Assembly (NCBI RefSeq): GCF_000015165.1
Contig: NC_009485.1
Location: 2,148,001-2,212,000 of the forward strand
Length of the DNA: 64,000 nucleotides
Direction of reading: 5' to 3'
Origin: Bradyrhizobium sp. BTAi1
Lineage (GTDB): Bacteria > Pseudomonadota > Alphaproteobacteria > Rhizobiales > Xanthobacteraceae
Positions within the stretch are counted from its first letter, which is position 1, and every line of letters begins with the position of its first letter. Position numbers and translations under genes: made by a program. Under the pieces are notes generated by a model. That model did no database searches. It had not been told where the DNA came from and saw only the letters and a program-made list of their open reading frames with translations. Shown here piece by piece: positions 8,300-16,978 of this stretch.

Positions 8300-9718
8300 T
8301 CAGGCCACCGACATTGTCAGCGGCGGTTCCACGTCGGCAGGCAGCGGGCTGACATAGGGCGTGCGCAAGGTCCGTTTGTTCAGGTCGGCCTTGGCAGCCG
8401 CGATCAAAGCCGGCTCGTTGAGCGCCTTGATGCCGAGGCCCGCCATCGCCTTGGCGGCCTGCACCATCGCCTTGTGGGCGGCCGGTGATTTGCCTTGGGC
8501 GACGACCTGCCAGGTGTGGAACGGCGTGCCGATGGCCACCGTCGGGGCGTGAACCTGGACCGTGGGCACGACCCAGCTGACGTCGCCGACATCGGTCGAG
8601 CCGATCTGCGGATTGCGCTTGGTGTTCAACGGCACCAGGAAATCGGCGAGCGGCTTGTCGGTCGGCTCCATGCCGATGCTGTAGTAGACGGACTCGATAT
8701 CCTTCTCGGTCAGCGTCGCCTGGATCTGACCGGCGAAGTCCCGGTCGTTCTCGTCGAAATGCGGTGGCCCGAGCTCCTCCATGATCCCGTACAGCGCTTC
8801 CTCGAGCGGCGTGTTGGGCAGGATGTTCGACACCGCCGAGATGATCTTCATCTCGACCTTGGTCTCGGTCATCATCGCCGCGCCTTGCGCGATCTTGCGC
8901 ACGCGCTCGACCAGCTCGTTCATGCCGGGCAGGTCGCGGGCGCGGATCGAGTAGCGGACGCGCGCATGGGCCTGGACGACGTTCGGCGCGATGCCGCCAG
9001 TGTCGAGCAGCGCGTAGTGCACGCGGGCGTCGCTCGGCATATGCTCGCGCATGTAGTTGACGCCGACATTCATCAGCTCGACGGCATCGAGCGCGCTGCG
9101 GCCGAGATGCGGCGACGCTGCGGCATGTGAGGTGCGGCCGGTGAAGATGAAATCGGCGCGGGTGTTGGCCAGTGACGGCGTCATCACCACTTCCCAGAAG
9201 CTCGACGGGTGCCAGGTGATGGCGATGTCGGCGTCCTCGAACGCCCCCGAGCGCACCATGAAGGCTTTCGCGGCACCGCCTTCTTCCGCGGGGCAGCCGT
9301 AATAGCGCACCCGGCCCGGCACCTTGTTGGCCGCGAGCCAATCCTTGACCGCGGTGGCCGCGAGCAGGGCCGCCGATCCCAGCAGATTGTGGCCGCAGCC
9401 GTGGCCATGACCGCCGGTTTCGACCGGCCGATGCTCGGCGACGCCGGCTTCCTGGCTGAGACCGGGCAGGGCATCATATTCGCCCATGAAGGCGATGACC
9501 GGGCCGCCTTCGCCCCATTCGCCCATCAGCGCCGTCGGGATGCCTCCGACCTTCTCGGTGATGCGAAAACCCTGATGCTTCAGCTCGGCGAGATGTTCGG
9601 CGCAGGAGCGGGCTTCAGTGTAGCAGACTTCGGGCATGCCCCACACCCGGTCGCTGAGTTCGATGAAACGGGTCTTGATTGCGTCGACGCCGCGCCAGAT
9701 CTCGCTGCGGTTGTCCAT
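8300..9718 (-). CDS. M20 family metallo-amidohydrolase, AbgB-like
   Basis: A 472 aa zinc hydrolase resembling the B subunit of p-aminobenzoyl-glutamate hydrolase (about 480 aa in E. coli). The metal-binding block GHGHGCGHNLLG is near residue 105. The acidic pair AEEGGAAKAFM and the dimerisation region SHAAASPHLGRSALDA follow. No AbgA partner is adjacent, so it may act alone on acylated or amide-linked amino acids. First gene of a two-gene minus-strand unit with the amidase. Confidence 0.85.
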   Translation of the reverse strand: MDNRSEIWRGVDAIKTRFIELSDRVWGMPEVCYTEARSCAEHLAELKHQGFRITEKVGGIPTALMGEWGEGGPVIAFMGEYDALPGLSQEAGVAEHRPVETGGHGHGCGHNLLGSAALLAATAVKDWLAANKVPGRVRYYGCPAEEGGAAKAFMVRSGAFEDADIAITWHPSSFWEVVMTPSLANTRADFIFTGRTSHAAASPHLGRSALDAVELMNVGVNYMREHMPSDARVHYALLDTGGIAPNVVQAHARVRYSIRARDLPGMNELVERVRKIAQGAAMMTETKVEMKIISAVSNILPNTPLEEALYGIMEELGPPHFDENDRDFAGQIQATLTEKDIESVYYSIGMEPTDKPLADFLVPLNTKRNPQIGSTDVGDVSWVVPTVQVHAPTVAIGTPFHTWQVVAQGKSPAAHKAMVQAAKAMAGLGIKALNEPALIAAAKADLNKRTLRTPYVSPLPADVEPPLTMSVA

Positions 9719-10055
9719 CTCGGGTCTTCGTCCTCTGCTGCCATCGGAAGCGCTATCGATATCAGCTAAGTTCCCCGACGCCTAGCGACCCCCGGCGGGA
9801 GCAGCCATGCGGCGCGCTCGACGCTGTGTGCGAGCGCGCCGTCCTTGAGCAGATGTTGCTGCGGTCGGTGGCAATGCGGCGCTTTCCCGAGCGCCAGCTG
9901 AGAGGTGATGTTCTCGCATTTCGGAACTGGCCTGTGCGCCGTTACCGCGACGTCCAGGAGCGATCGCCGGCAAGTTCGGTTTTCCGTGCCAGGAGCGCCA
10001 TCGTCATGCTTGCCGGACCGATTGCGATCATCGTTGCGTTGCGTCCAGCGATCCC
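9719..10055. other. Intergenic stretch without a convincing gene
   Basis: 337 bases between the M20 hydrolase start and a small membrane ORF. Short open frames here have no Shine-Dalgarno sequence or recognisable composition. It presumably holds the promoter of the M20-amidase unit on the minus strand. I see no clear operator. Confidence 0.4.
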
Positions 10056-10202
10056 ATGCCCACGGAAGGCTGGATGGCGCTGGTCCTCGGGGTGGTCTTC
10101 TCGCTGATCGTCGGCGTCGGTCTGATGGCGTTGCTGTTCTACAGCAGCCGCAAGGGCTACGATGATCCGTCGCAATTTCGCGCTGACGATCGTCCCGAAT
10201 GA
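10056..10202 (+). CDS. Putative 48-residue single-pass membrane protein
   Basis: An open frame reading MPTEGWMALVLGVVFSLI and on to SSRKGYDDPSQFRADDRPE. It has one clear hydrophobic segment (about residues 7-29) followed by a charged tail, typical of small membrane proteins. An internal ATG at 10074 is preceded by GGAAGG at 4 nt and would give 42 aa. It lies next to the nor cluster, ends 6 bp from a convergent small gene, and may serve respiration, but I do not recognise a family. Confidence 0.5.
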   Translation: MPTEGWMALVLGVVFSLIVGVGLMALLFYSSRKGYDDPSQFRADDRPE

Positions 10203-10208
10203 GCGTGC

Positions 10209-10397
10209 TCAGACCGGCCGCGGCGGATGCTGGGTTCGCGGATGACGGTCGTGCAGAAGCTTCGCGAGCTGGTGCCGCAGGTCGTCGCGACCGCGCATCG
10301 CGGTCTCGAACAAGGCCTCCTGGATGTCACGCGGCATGTCTCCCCATACGCTGATGGCGGCGTTGCCGAGCAGCTCTGCGAACCGGTTGTCGTCCAT
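10209..10397 (-). CDS. Small conserved-looking soluble protein, 62 aa
   Basis: Reads MDDNRFAELLGNAAISVWG, then DMPRDIQEALFETAMRG and a histidine-rich end. The ATG is preceded by an excellent Shine-Dalgarno sequence (GGAGGTGCC, spacing suitable), which makes it likely real. It is helical and acidic at the start. Function unknown. It follows another small gene by 51 bp on the same strand, and both point away from norE, whose NnrR-like box may serve both directions. Confidence 0.65.
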   Translation of the reverse strand: MDDNRFAELLGNAAISVWGDMPRDIQEALFETAMRGRDDLRHQLAKLLHDRHPRTQHPPRPV

Positions 10398-10448
10398 GAG
10401 GCACCTCCGGACGATCTGACGTCCGAGAGCGACAAAGGTTCCAGCCGG

Positions 10449-10604
10449 CTATTGCGTGGTGAACAGCACCACCGCAATCGCGACCGAGGCGGCGACGGCG
10501 AAAGCCGCCGCTGTGGTTGACAGCACGCCGATGCGTCGCAGCGCCACGGCAAACACGATGATGATCGGCGTGGCCGTGACCAGGCCGAGCTGTGCTTCGG
10601 TCAT
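10449..10604 (-). CDS. Putative 51-residue membrane protein divergent from norE
   Basis: Begins MTEAQLGLVTATPIIIVFAV with AGGAG about 8 nt upstream. Two hydrophobic segments (about residues 6-22 and 28-48) are separated by a short basic RR turn, giving a small helical hairpin. Its start is 52 bp from an NnrR-like box that also faces norE, so it may be induced with nitric oxide reductase. I do not recognise the family. Confidence 0.6.
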   Translation of the reverse strand: MTEAQLGLVTATPIIIVFAVALRRIGVLSTTAAAFAVAASVAIAVVLFTTQ

Positions 10605-10655
10605 GAATCTGCTCCTGACGGTGCTGATCCCTAACCCAAACCGCCGGCGCAGTGT

Positions 10656-10669
10656 TTGTGCGGCGACAA
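10656..10669. promoter_or_regulatory. NnrR/FNR-type box upstream of norE
   Basis: TTGTG-CGGC-GACAA has the 5-4-5 layout of FNR/NnrR-family sites (NnrR sites are typically TTGCG-N4-CGCAA). It is centred about 59 bp from the norE start and about 58 bp from the start of the divergent 51-aa gene, so it could serve both. A closely similar box precedes norC. Confidence 0.55.
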
Positions 10670-10721
10670 AGAGCGGTCCTGCTGTCGCGACTAGCTTTCC
10701 GCTATCCAGGCGGAGATGGCG

Positions 10722-11300
10722 ATGTCGGCGGTCGCATGCGAACCGGAAGACGAGGAACGTGGGGACGTGTTCGACGGCCTGCCCGGCGATCCCATGATGT
10801 GGGTTCTGATCCTCAGCGAACTCGTTGCCTTCGGCCTGCTGCTTGGCGGCTTTGTCGTGGCGCGGGCGATCAATCCGGCCGTGTTCTCGGCCGGGCAGTC
10901 GATGCTCGACGGACATCTCGCTGCATTGAACACGATCGTGCTGATCACCAGCGGCTGGGCGGCGGCTCGCGCTGCTGCTGCGGCGCACGGCGCATCCTCG
11001 GCAGCCGCGCGGCGCTGGATCGCGCTGGCCATGCTGCTCGGCGCCGCGTTCATCGCCGTCAAGCTGACTGAATATGGCGGCGAGATTGCTGCCGGCGCCG
11101 GCTTTGAGACCTCGCCTTTCTTCACGCTCTACTTCCTGCTCACCGGGTTTCATCTGCTGCACGTGGCGCTCGGCATCGTCATCCTCGCGATCGTCGGCCG
11201 CCATGCCACCGCGAGCGGCGTCGAGACCGGGACGGCGTTCTGGCACATGGTCGATCTCGTCTGGATCGTGATGTTCCCGATCGTCTATCTGGTGCGCTGA
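10722..11300 (+). CDS. norE: Nitric oxide reductase accessory protein NorE (COX3-like)
   Basis: A 192 aa membrane protein of the cytochrome c oxidase subunit III family, with about five hydrophobic segments and the motifs GFHLLHVALGIVIL and FWHMVDLVWIVMFPIVYL typical of COX3/NorE. NorE is not part of the purified NorCB enzyme but supports its full activity. An ATG at 10722 suits the AGGCGGAG sequence at 6 nt; 10716 is an in-frame alternative. norF follows 3 bp after the stop. Confidence 0.9.
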   Translation: MSAVACEPEDEERGDVFDGLPGDPMMWVLILSELVAFGLLLGGFVVARAINPAVFSAGQSMLDGHLAALNTIVLITSGWAAARAAAAAHGASSAAARRWIALAMLLGAAFIAVKLTEYGGEIAAGAGFETSPFFTLYFLLTGFHLLHVALGIVILAIVGRHATASGVETGTAFWHMVDLVWIVMFPIVYLVR

Positions 11301-11303
11301 GCC

Positions 11304-11567
11304 ATGGTTCGCGATCGGCTCAATGTCGCCTGGCTCCAGCTGCTGGCCCTCGCCATCGCCACGCTCGCAGCCGCCTCGCTGCTGCCGAGCCGGTGGCTGA
11401 TCGATGCGGTCGTCCTCTCGCTCGCGATGGCCAAGGGAAGGGTGATCGTCCTCGATTTTCTCGGCCTCCGTCACGCGCCTGCGCTGTGGCGCGGCCTGCT
11501 CACGACATGGCTCGCGGGCCTCGCCATGCTCGCCGGGCTTGCGGTCGCGCTCCGCGCGATGGTCTGA
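11304..11567 (+). CDS. norF: NorF-like small membrane protein
   Basis: An 87 aa protein with three hydrophobic segments resembling the COX4-like/NorF family. The motif AKGRVIVLDFLGLRHAP in the middle matches the conserved loop of these proteins. It lies directly after norE and before norC, the expected place. Its role is assembly or activity of the NO reductase, inferred from order and family. Confidence 0.8.
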   Translation: MVRDRLNVAWLQLLALAIATLAAASLLPSRWLIDAVVLSLAMAKGRVIVLDFLGLRHAPALWRGLLTTWLAGLAMLAGLAVALRAMV

Positions 11568-11586
11568 GCGGCCATCGCCGCGTTCG

Positions 11587-11600
11587 TTGCGCCCCGACAA
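11587..11600. promoter_or_regulatory. NnrR-type box upstream of norC
   Basis: TTGCG-CCCC-GACAA, centred about 76 bp before the norC ATG. That would place the site near -41 for a start about 35 bp upstream of the gene, as for class II FNR-family activation. The following AAAGAGC is shared with the box upstream of norE. Confidence 0.6.
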
Positions 11601-11669
11601 AGAGCCACCGGGCGCAATCGATAGACTGATCTCACATCATCAACCTTCACCACACGGAAAGGACGTGTC

Positions 11670-12122
11670 ATGGCGGAACGCCTGACCAAGTCGGCCGCGC
11701 GGAACGTCTTCTATGGCGGTTCGGCCTTCTTCTTTGCGATCTTCCTCGGGCTGACCGCGCACAGCCACTACTACATGGTCACGACCTCGACCAATGCCGC
11801 GACGCTGTCGGACTCGGTGGCGCGCGGCAAGCATGTCTGGGAGAGGAACTCCTGCATCAACTGCCACACCCTGCTCGGCGAGGGCGCCTATTTCGCGCCG
11901 GAGGTCGGCAATGTCTGGGACCGCTGGGGCGGCAGAGAGGACCCCGCCGCGGCCCGCGAGATGCTGAAATCCTGGATGCAGTCGCAGCCCTCCGGCGCAC
12001 CGGGCCGGCGGCAGATGCCGCAGTTCAACCTGACCGACCAGGAGCTCAACGACCTCGCCGACTTCCTGCAATGGGCCGACACGATCAAGCGTCAGGACTG
12101 GCCGCCGAACAAGGCAGGCTGA
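11670..12122 (+). CDS. norC: Nitric oxide reductase cytochrome c subunit
   Basis: Membrane-anchored cytochrome c that feeds electrons to NorB. 150 aa, with an N-terminal transmembrane anchor (about residues 13-32), haem c motif CINCH (C62, C65, H66) and the distal methionine in RRQMPQF (M116). Shine-Dalgarno GGAAAGGA precedes the ATG. First gene of norCBQD. Confidence 0.97.
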   Translation: MAERLTKSAARNVFYGGSAFFFAIFLGLTAHSHYYMVTTSTNAATLSDSVARGKHVWERNSCINCHTLLGEGAYFAPEVGNVWDRWGGREDPAAAREMLKSWMQSQPSGAPGRRQMPQFNLTDQELNDLADFLQWADTIKRQDWPPNKAG

Positions 12123-12159
12123 GCCCGCTTCCCGCCCTCCATCATGAGAGAGATCCTCG

Positions 12160-13506
12160 ATGAGATATGAGACCCAGAAGGTCGCGATGCTGTATTTCTA
12201 CGGCGCGCTGACGCTCTTCCTCGCCCAGGTGCTGTTCGGCCTGCTCGCCGGCACCATCTACGTGCTGCCGAACACGCTGTCGGTTCTGCTGCCCTTCAAC
12301 ATCGTGCGCATGATCCACACCAACGCGCTGATCGTATGGTCGCTGATCGGCTTCATGGGCGCGACCTATTTCCTGCTGCCCGAGGAGACCGAGACCGAGC
12401 TCTACAGTCCGCTGCTCGCCAAGATCCAGTTCTGGATGTTCTTCGGCGCGGCGGGGGCCGCCGTGGTTGGCTATCTCTTCCACTATCACGAAGGGCGCGA
12501 GTTCCTCGAGCAGCCCTTCATCATCAAGGTCGGCATCGTCGTGGTCTGCCTGATGTTCCTGTTCAACGTCACCATGACGGCCCTGAAGGGCCGCAAGACC
12601 ACGGTGACCAACATCCTGCTGTTCGGCCTGTGGGGCGTGGCGATCTTCTTCCTGTTCGCCTTCTATAACCCGGCTAATCTCGCCGTCGACAAGATGTACT
12701 GGTGGTACATCGTCCACCTCTGGGTCGAAGGCGTCTGGGAGCTGATCATGGCCTCGATCCTGGCCTTCCTGATGATCAAGCTCAACGGCATCGACCGCGA
12801 GGTGGTCGAGAAGTGGCTGTACGTCATCATTGGCCTCGCGCTGTTCTCCGGCATCCTCGGCACCGGTCATCATTTCTACTGGATCGGCGCCCCCGGCTAC
12901 TGGCAGTGGATCGGCTCGCTGTTCTCCACCCTCGAGGTCGCGCCGTTCTTCACCATGGTGATCTTCACGGTGCAGATGACCTTGAAGGCCGGCCGTAGTC
13001 ACCCGAATCGTGCGGCCTTGTTGTGGTCCGTCGGCTGCTCGGTCATGGCGTTCCTCGGCGCCGGCGTGTGGGGCTTCCTGCACACGCTGTCCTCGGTCAA
13101 CTACTACACCCACGGCACCCAGGTCACCGCGGCGCACGGCCATCTCGCCTTCTTCGGCGCCTATGTGATGCTCAACCTCGCGGTGATGGCCTATGCCGTG
13201 CCGCAGCTGCGCCAGCGTGCGCCGTACAACCAGTGGCTATCGATCGCGAGCTTCTGGATCATGTGCACGGCCATGCTGGTCATGACTTTCGCGCTGACCT
13301 TCGCCGGCATCCTCCAGGTGCATCTGCAGCGCGTGCTCGGCCAGAGCTACATGGACGTGCAGGACCAGCTCGCGATGTTCTACTGGGTCCGCCTCGGCTC
13401 CGGCGTGTTCGTTGCGATCTCGGCGCTGATGTTCGTCTGGGCCGTGCTGGTGCCCGGGCGCGCCAAGCCGGCCGTCATCCCCGGCGCGCTGCAGCCCGCG
13501 GAGTGA
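12160..13506 (+). CDS. norB: Nitric oxide reductase catalytic subunit
   Basis: Reduces two NO to N2O in the cytoplasmic membrane. 448 aa with about twelve transmembrane helices. Expected ligands are visible: haem b histidines H53 (MIHTNALIVW) and H328, haem b3 H326 (AAHGHLAFFG), FeB ligands H186, H237 and H238 (GTGHHFYW) and the conserved glutamates E190 and E194 in WVEGVWELI. It is the short, cytochrome c-dependent type, since no quinol-oxidising N-terminal extension is present. Confidence 0.97.
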   Translation: MRYETQKVAMLYFYGALTLFLAQVLFGLLAGTIYVLPNTLSVLLPFNIVRMIHTNALIVWSLIGFMGATYFLLPEETETELYSPLLAKIQFWMFFGAAGAAVVGYLFHYHEGREFLEQPFIIKVGIVVVCLMFLFNVTMTALKGRKTTVTNILLFGLWGVAIFFLFAFYNPANLAVDKMYWWYIVHLWVEGVWELIMASILAFLMIKLNGIDREVVEKWLYVIIGLALFSGILGTGHHFYWIGAPGYWQWIGSLFSTLEVAPFFTMVIFTVQMTLKAGRSHPNRAALLWSVGCSVMAFLGAGVWGFLHTLSSVNYYTHGTQVTAAHGHLAFFGAYVMLNLAVMAYAVPQLRQRAPYNQWLSIASFWIMCTAMLVMTFALTFAGILQVHLQRVLGQSYMDVQDQLAMFYWVRLGSGVFVAISALMFVWAVLVPGRAKPAVIPGALQPAE

Positions 13507-13569
13507 ATGCCGGCGGGCGGCGGCCTCGGTGCCGCCGCCTGCCTCCCCCCGGATCTTCGGAGAGTCATC

Positions 13570-14379
13570 ATGAAACCTGCGCTGCACGCGATCGACACCG
13601 TTCCCTCGTTTCCCTTGTACACGCCGACCGGCAATGAATGCGCGCTGTTCGAACATGCGTTCCGGCACCGCCTGCCGGTGCTGCTGAAGGGGCCGACGGG
13701 CTGCGGCAAGACCCGCTTCGTCGCCCACATGGCGGCGCGGCTCGGCCTGCCGCTGCACACGGTGGCCTGTCACGACGATCTCACCGCCGCCGATCTCACC
13801 GGGCGCTATCTGCTGCAGGGCGGCGACACGGTGTGGACCGATGGGCCGCTGACCCGCGCGGTGCGCGAAGGCGGCATCTGCTATCTCGACGAGGTGGTCG
13901 AGGCGCGCAAGGACGTCACCGTCGTGCTGCATCCTTTGACCGACGACCGCCGCATTCTCCCCTTGGAGCGCACCGGCGAGGAGCTGGCTGCGCCTGACGG
14001 TTTCATGCTCGTGGTGTCCTACAATCCCGGCTACCAGTCGCTGCAGAAGGCGCTGAAGCCGTCGACCCGGCAGCGCTTCATCGCCATCGAGTTCGGCTTT
14101 CTGGCTGCCGAGCAGGAGACCGCGGTGGTCGCCGCCGAAAGCGGCCTGTCGGCGGAGCGCGTGCGGCCGCTGGTCGCGCTGGCGCATCGGCTGCGGGCGC
14201 TGCAGGGCCATGATCTGGAGGAGGGCGTCTCGACGCGGCTGCTCGTCTATTGCGCGACGCTGGTCGCGGCCGGCACGCCAATCGTGGACGCCGTCCTCGC
14301 CGCGATGATCGAGCCGCTCACCGACGATGCCGACGTCAAAGCGGGCCTGCGCGAGGTCGCGCACGCCGTGATCGGGTGA
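13570..14379 (+). CDS. norQ: NorQ AAA+ ATPase (MoxR family)
   Basis: Chaperone-like ATPase that, with NorD, inserts the non-haem iron into NorB. 269 aa with Walker A GPTGCGKT at about residue 40, Walker B GICYLDEV and arginine-rich sensor regions. The start at 13570 follows GGAG; an upstream in-frame extension lies in the norB-norQ gap and is unlikely. Three bases separate it from norD. Confidence 0.93.
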   Translation: MKPALHAIDTVPSFPLYTPTGNECALFEHAFRHRLPVLLKGPTGCGKTRFVAHMAARLGLPLHTVACHDDLTAADLTGRYLLQGGDTVWTDGPLTRAVREGGICYLDEVVEARKDVTVVLHPLTDDRRILPLERTGEELAAPDGFMLVVSYNPGYQSLQKALKPSTRQRFIAIEFGFLAAEQETAVVAAESGLSAERVRPLVALAHRLRALQGHDLEEGVSTRLLVYCATLVAAGTPIVDAVLAAMIEPLTDDADVKAGLREVAHAVIG

Positions 14380-14382
14380 GCC

Positions 14383-16296
14383 ATGCTCGATGTTCTCGAA
14401 CTGGAGGAGACCGTCGGCCGCGCCTGGCATCGCCTCGTCGGCACGACGTCGAGCTATCCGGTCCATCCGGATCATGCCGTGGCCCTGACCGAGGTCAGCG
14501 GCCGCATCGCGGTGATGTTCCGTGCGCTGGGCGGCGAGAGCGGTGTGCAGATCGCGGGCGCCAAGGCGCGCAAATCACGCCACCGTCTCGGCTGGCGTCA
14601 GCGCATCGGGCTCGGCGACGAGTGCCTTGACCAGGCGGGGCGCGATGGCGCCACGATCTTCCTGCCCGAGAGCATCGCGCTGCTGCCGGATCGCGCCCTC
14701 AATGCGCAGCTCTATCACTGGCTCGCGGCGTGGTTTGCGACCATGCCGGCCGCCCCGATCGCGGAGACTGATCCGCTGCGGCGCGATCTGCTGGTGCTGC
14801 GCCGTGCCCGCGAGACGACCGCCCTGGTGCTGGCGTGCTTCCCGGGGCTCGCGCGCTCCCATGCGACGCTTGCCGCGGCGCTGGCTGCCGCCCGGCCGCG
14901 GCGGCCATTGCCGCGGCTCGAGCGGCAGGTCGAACACGTGGCCATGGCGCTGCTCGGCGGCAGCGGGCCGCTTCAGGGCGCGCTGTGGAACGCCGTGATC
15001 GCCGATGGCGAACTGCCGGACACCGCGCCGCCCGGCTATCGGCCGCTGCTGCCATGCCCGTTGTGGGGCGATTGCTGGAGCCGCGCGGCGGTCGCCGCTG
15101 GGCGCGATGACGAGGAGACGCAAGCGCCGGGAGAGCAGGCCAGCGCGCTCGATACCCGCAAGCGCTTCGCACGGCGTGAGCGCGAGGAGGCGCCGCGCCG
15201 TGATCCGTTCATCCTCAACCGCTTCGAGAAGATCCTTGCGATGGCGGAGATGGTGAATGTCGATCGTCCCTCGGACGACACCGACGATGACGATGCGCGC
15301 AAGGCGGCTGACGATCTCGACGAACTCGCGATCTCCAGGCGCAAGGGGCGGCCGGCGAGCAAGCTGAAATTCGATCTCGATCTGCCCCCCGAGGCGATCG
15401 ACGCGGCGCGGCTAAGCAGTGGCCGGCTCTATCCGGAATGGAACTATCGCAGCGGTGCCTATCTGCCCGATCATTGTCGGGTCGTCACCGGCGATGCTGC
15501 CGAGACCGGCGACACCTGGACGCCGGATGCGGCGATGCGCCGGCGGATCCGCAGCGTACGCCGCAGATTCGAGACGCTGCGGCCGCGCCACGAGGTGATG
15601 CGCGCGCAGACCGACGGCCACGATCTCGACATCGACGCGCTGGTGCGTGTGCGCAGCGACCTCAATGCCGGGCATGGTGCGCTCGATCGCGTCCATCTCG
15701 CGATGCGGCCGCTCGCGCATGATCTCGCGGTGACCTTGCTGGTCGACGTCTCCCTATCGACTGACGCGTGGGTTGACGGCGTGCGCGTGCTCGATGTCGA
15801 GAAGGAGGCGCTGTTGGTGCTCGCGCATGGGCTGTCGGCCTGTGGCGACAGTCATAGCATTCTCACCTTCACGTCACGGCGCAATTCCTGGGTCCGCCTC
15901 GAGACAGTGAAGGCGTTCGGCGAGCCGATGAGCGGGCAGGTCGAGCGGCGCATCGGCGCGCTCCGGCCAGGCTATTATACGCGAATCGGCACCGCCGTGC
16001 GTCACGCTGCGCACGAACTGGCGGATCGTCCGGAGCGCAAGCGCCTGCTGCTGGTGCTGACCGATGGCAAGCCGAACGATGTCGATCATTATGAGGGACG
16101 GTTCGCGATCGAGGATACGCGCAAGGCGGTGCAGGAGGCGCGGCGCGCCGGCGTCGCCGTGTTCGGCGTAACCATCGATGCGGCGGCGCAATCCTACTTT
16201 CCGACGCTGTTCGGCCGCGGTGGCTATGCCATCGTCGGCAACATCCGCCGGCTGCCCGCCGCGCTGCCGGCGCTGTATCGGCAGCTGGCGCATTGA
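14383..16296 (+). CDS. norD: NorD von Willebrand factor A protein
   Basis: 637 aa partner of NorQ in NO reductase activation. The C-terminal VWA domain (about residues 440-635) carries the metal-ion site DVSLSTD and the block LLLVLTDGKPNDVDHYEG. The middle is acidic and charged (DDTDDDDARKAADDLDEL). Last gene of the nor operon. Length fits NorD. Confidence 0.93.
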   Translation: MLDVLELEETVGRAWHRLVGTTSSYPVHPDHAVALTEVSGRIAVMFRALGGESGVQIAGAKARKSRHRLGWRQRIGLGDECLDQAGRDGATIFLPESIALLPDRALNAQLYHWLAAWFATMPAAPIAETDPLRRDLLVLRRARETTALVLACFPGLARSHATLAAALAAARPRRPLPRLERQVEHVAMALLGGSGPLQGALWNAVIADGELPDTAPPGYRPLLPCPLWGDCWSRAAVAAGRDDEETQAPGEQASALDTRKRFARREREEAPRRDPFILNRFEKILAMAEMVNVDRPSDDTDDDDARKAADDLDELAISRRKGRPASKLKFDLDLPPEAIDAARLSSGRLYPEWNYRSGAYLPDHCRVVTGDAAETGDTWTPDAAMRRRIRSVRRRFETLRPRHEVMRAQTDGHDLDIDALVRVRSDLNAGHGALDRVHLAMRPLAHDLAVTLLVDVSLSTDAWVDGVRVLDVEKEALLVLAHGLSACGDSHSILTFTSRRNSWVRLETVKAFGEPMSGQVERRIGALRPGYYTRIGTAVRHAAHELADRPERKRLLLVLTDGKPNDVDHYEGRFAIEDTRKAVQEARRAGVAVFGVTIDAAAQSYFPTLFGRGGYAIVGNIRRLPAALPALYRQLAH

Positions 16297-16416
16297 GGGC
16301 AAGCGGGCCCCGGCCTGTGCAAGCCGATGCAAGCAGCCCGGGCCTCATGGGTCGAGGCGCGCCGAACAACGGCGCTCCTCAGCATGGGGGTGGAGATTGT
16401 GGCCGCAGGCCAGCGC

Positions 16417-16851
16417 TCACGTTGCAGGTTCGCGCAGGTTCCGCAGCGGCACCGGCAGATGGCCCATCAGCTTGTCGAACTCGCCGGGGTCGAGCTTCTC
16501 CCAGAGGATCTCGAAGATGCCGCGCGCGGCCGTGAGCGGATCGACCGGGAATTGCGGCGGCAGCTGTTGAAAGATGCCGTCGACAAACTCCTCGAGGTGG
16601 CGGTCTTTGGCCGGCGTGGCCGCGTGGTGCCAGCCCTCGTAATAGATGCCGCGGATGAGCAGCGGCAGCTGGGCACCCAGGTTCACCGCGGTCGCCAACG
16701 GCACGCGGTCGCGCAGCACATGCAGCACCGCGCGCAACGCGTTGTAGGCGTGCTGCCGGCTCGCAATCCCGAGCCTTTGCTCGATGGCCTTGAGCCAGAT
16801 ATTGGTTTCCTGGACGGTATGGTCCAGCGCTTTGACGCCGATCTCACTCAT
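16417..16851 (-). CDS. DUF2267 family protein
   Basis: A 144 aa, probably cytosolic helical protein of the DUF2267 family: it starts MSEIGVKALDHTVQETN and contains HAYNALRAVLHVLRDRVP and LPLLIRGIYYEGWH, typical of the family. No biochemical function is established. It faces norD tail to tail. A perfect FNR/FixK box 114 bp upstream predicts expression under low oxygen, in line with its nor neighbourhood. Confidence 0.8.
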   Translation of the reverse strand: MSEIGVKALDHTVQETNIWLKAIEQRLGIASRQHAYNALRAVLHVLRDRVPLATAVNLGAQLPLLIRGIYYEGWHHAATPAKDRHLEEFVDGIFQQLPPQFPVDPLTAARGIFEILWEKLDPGEFDKLMGHLPVPLRNLREPAT

Positions 16852-16964
16852 CTCAGTCTCCGTGACAGCTGTCTCCGATCGTCCGCAAGGCAACGAACGA
16901 GGCCGTAGCAATGCTTGAGTCGATTGGACACGCGTCGAGTAGGCGCGTCTCCTGTCGCGGAATA

Positions 16965-16978
16965 TTGATCTGCATCAA
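16965..16978. promoter_or_regulatory. FNR/FixK-type anaerobox
   Basis: TTGAT-CTGC-ATCAA is a perfect inverted repeat with the exact FNR/FixK layout. It lies upstream of the minus-strand DUF2267 gene and about 390 bp upstream of the plus-strand 80-aa gene. Confidence 0.8.

Noticed and set aside
9679..10107. Plus-strand frame of 142 codons between the M20 hydrolase and nor genes
   Set aside because: It starts inside the M20 gene on the opposite strand, is rich in R, S, P and C and has no ribosome site or family resemblance.
10449..11600. Long minus-strand frame across norE and norF
   Set aside because: Only its last 51 codons, which have their own ribosome site and a membrane-protein composition, are credible. 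The rest is antisense to norEF.
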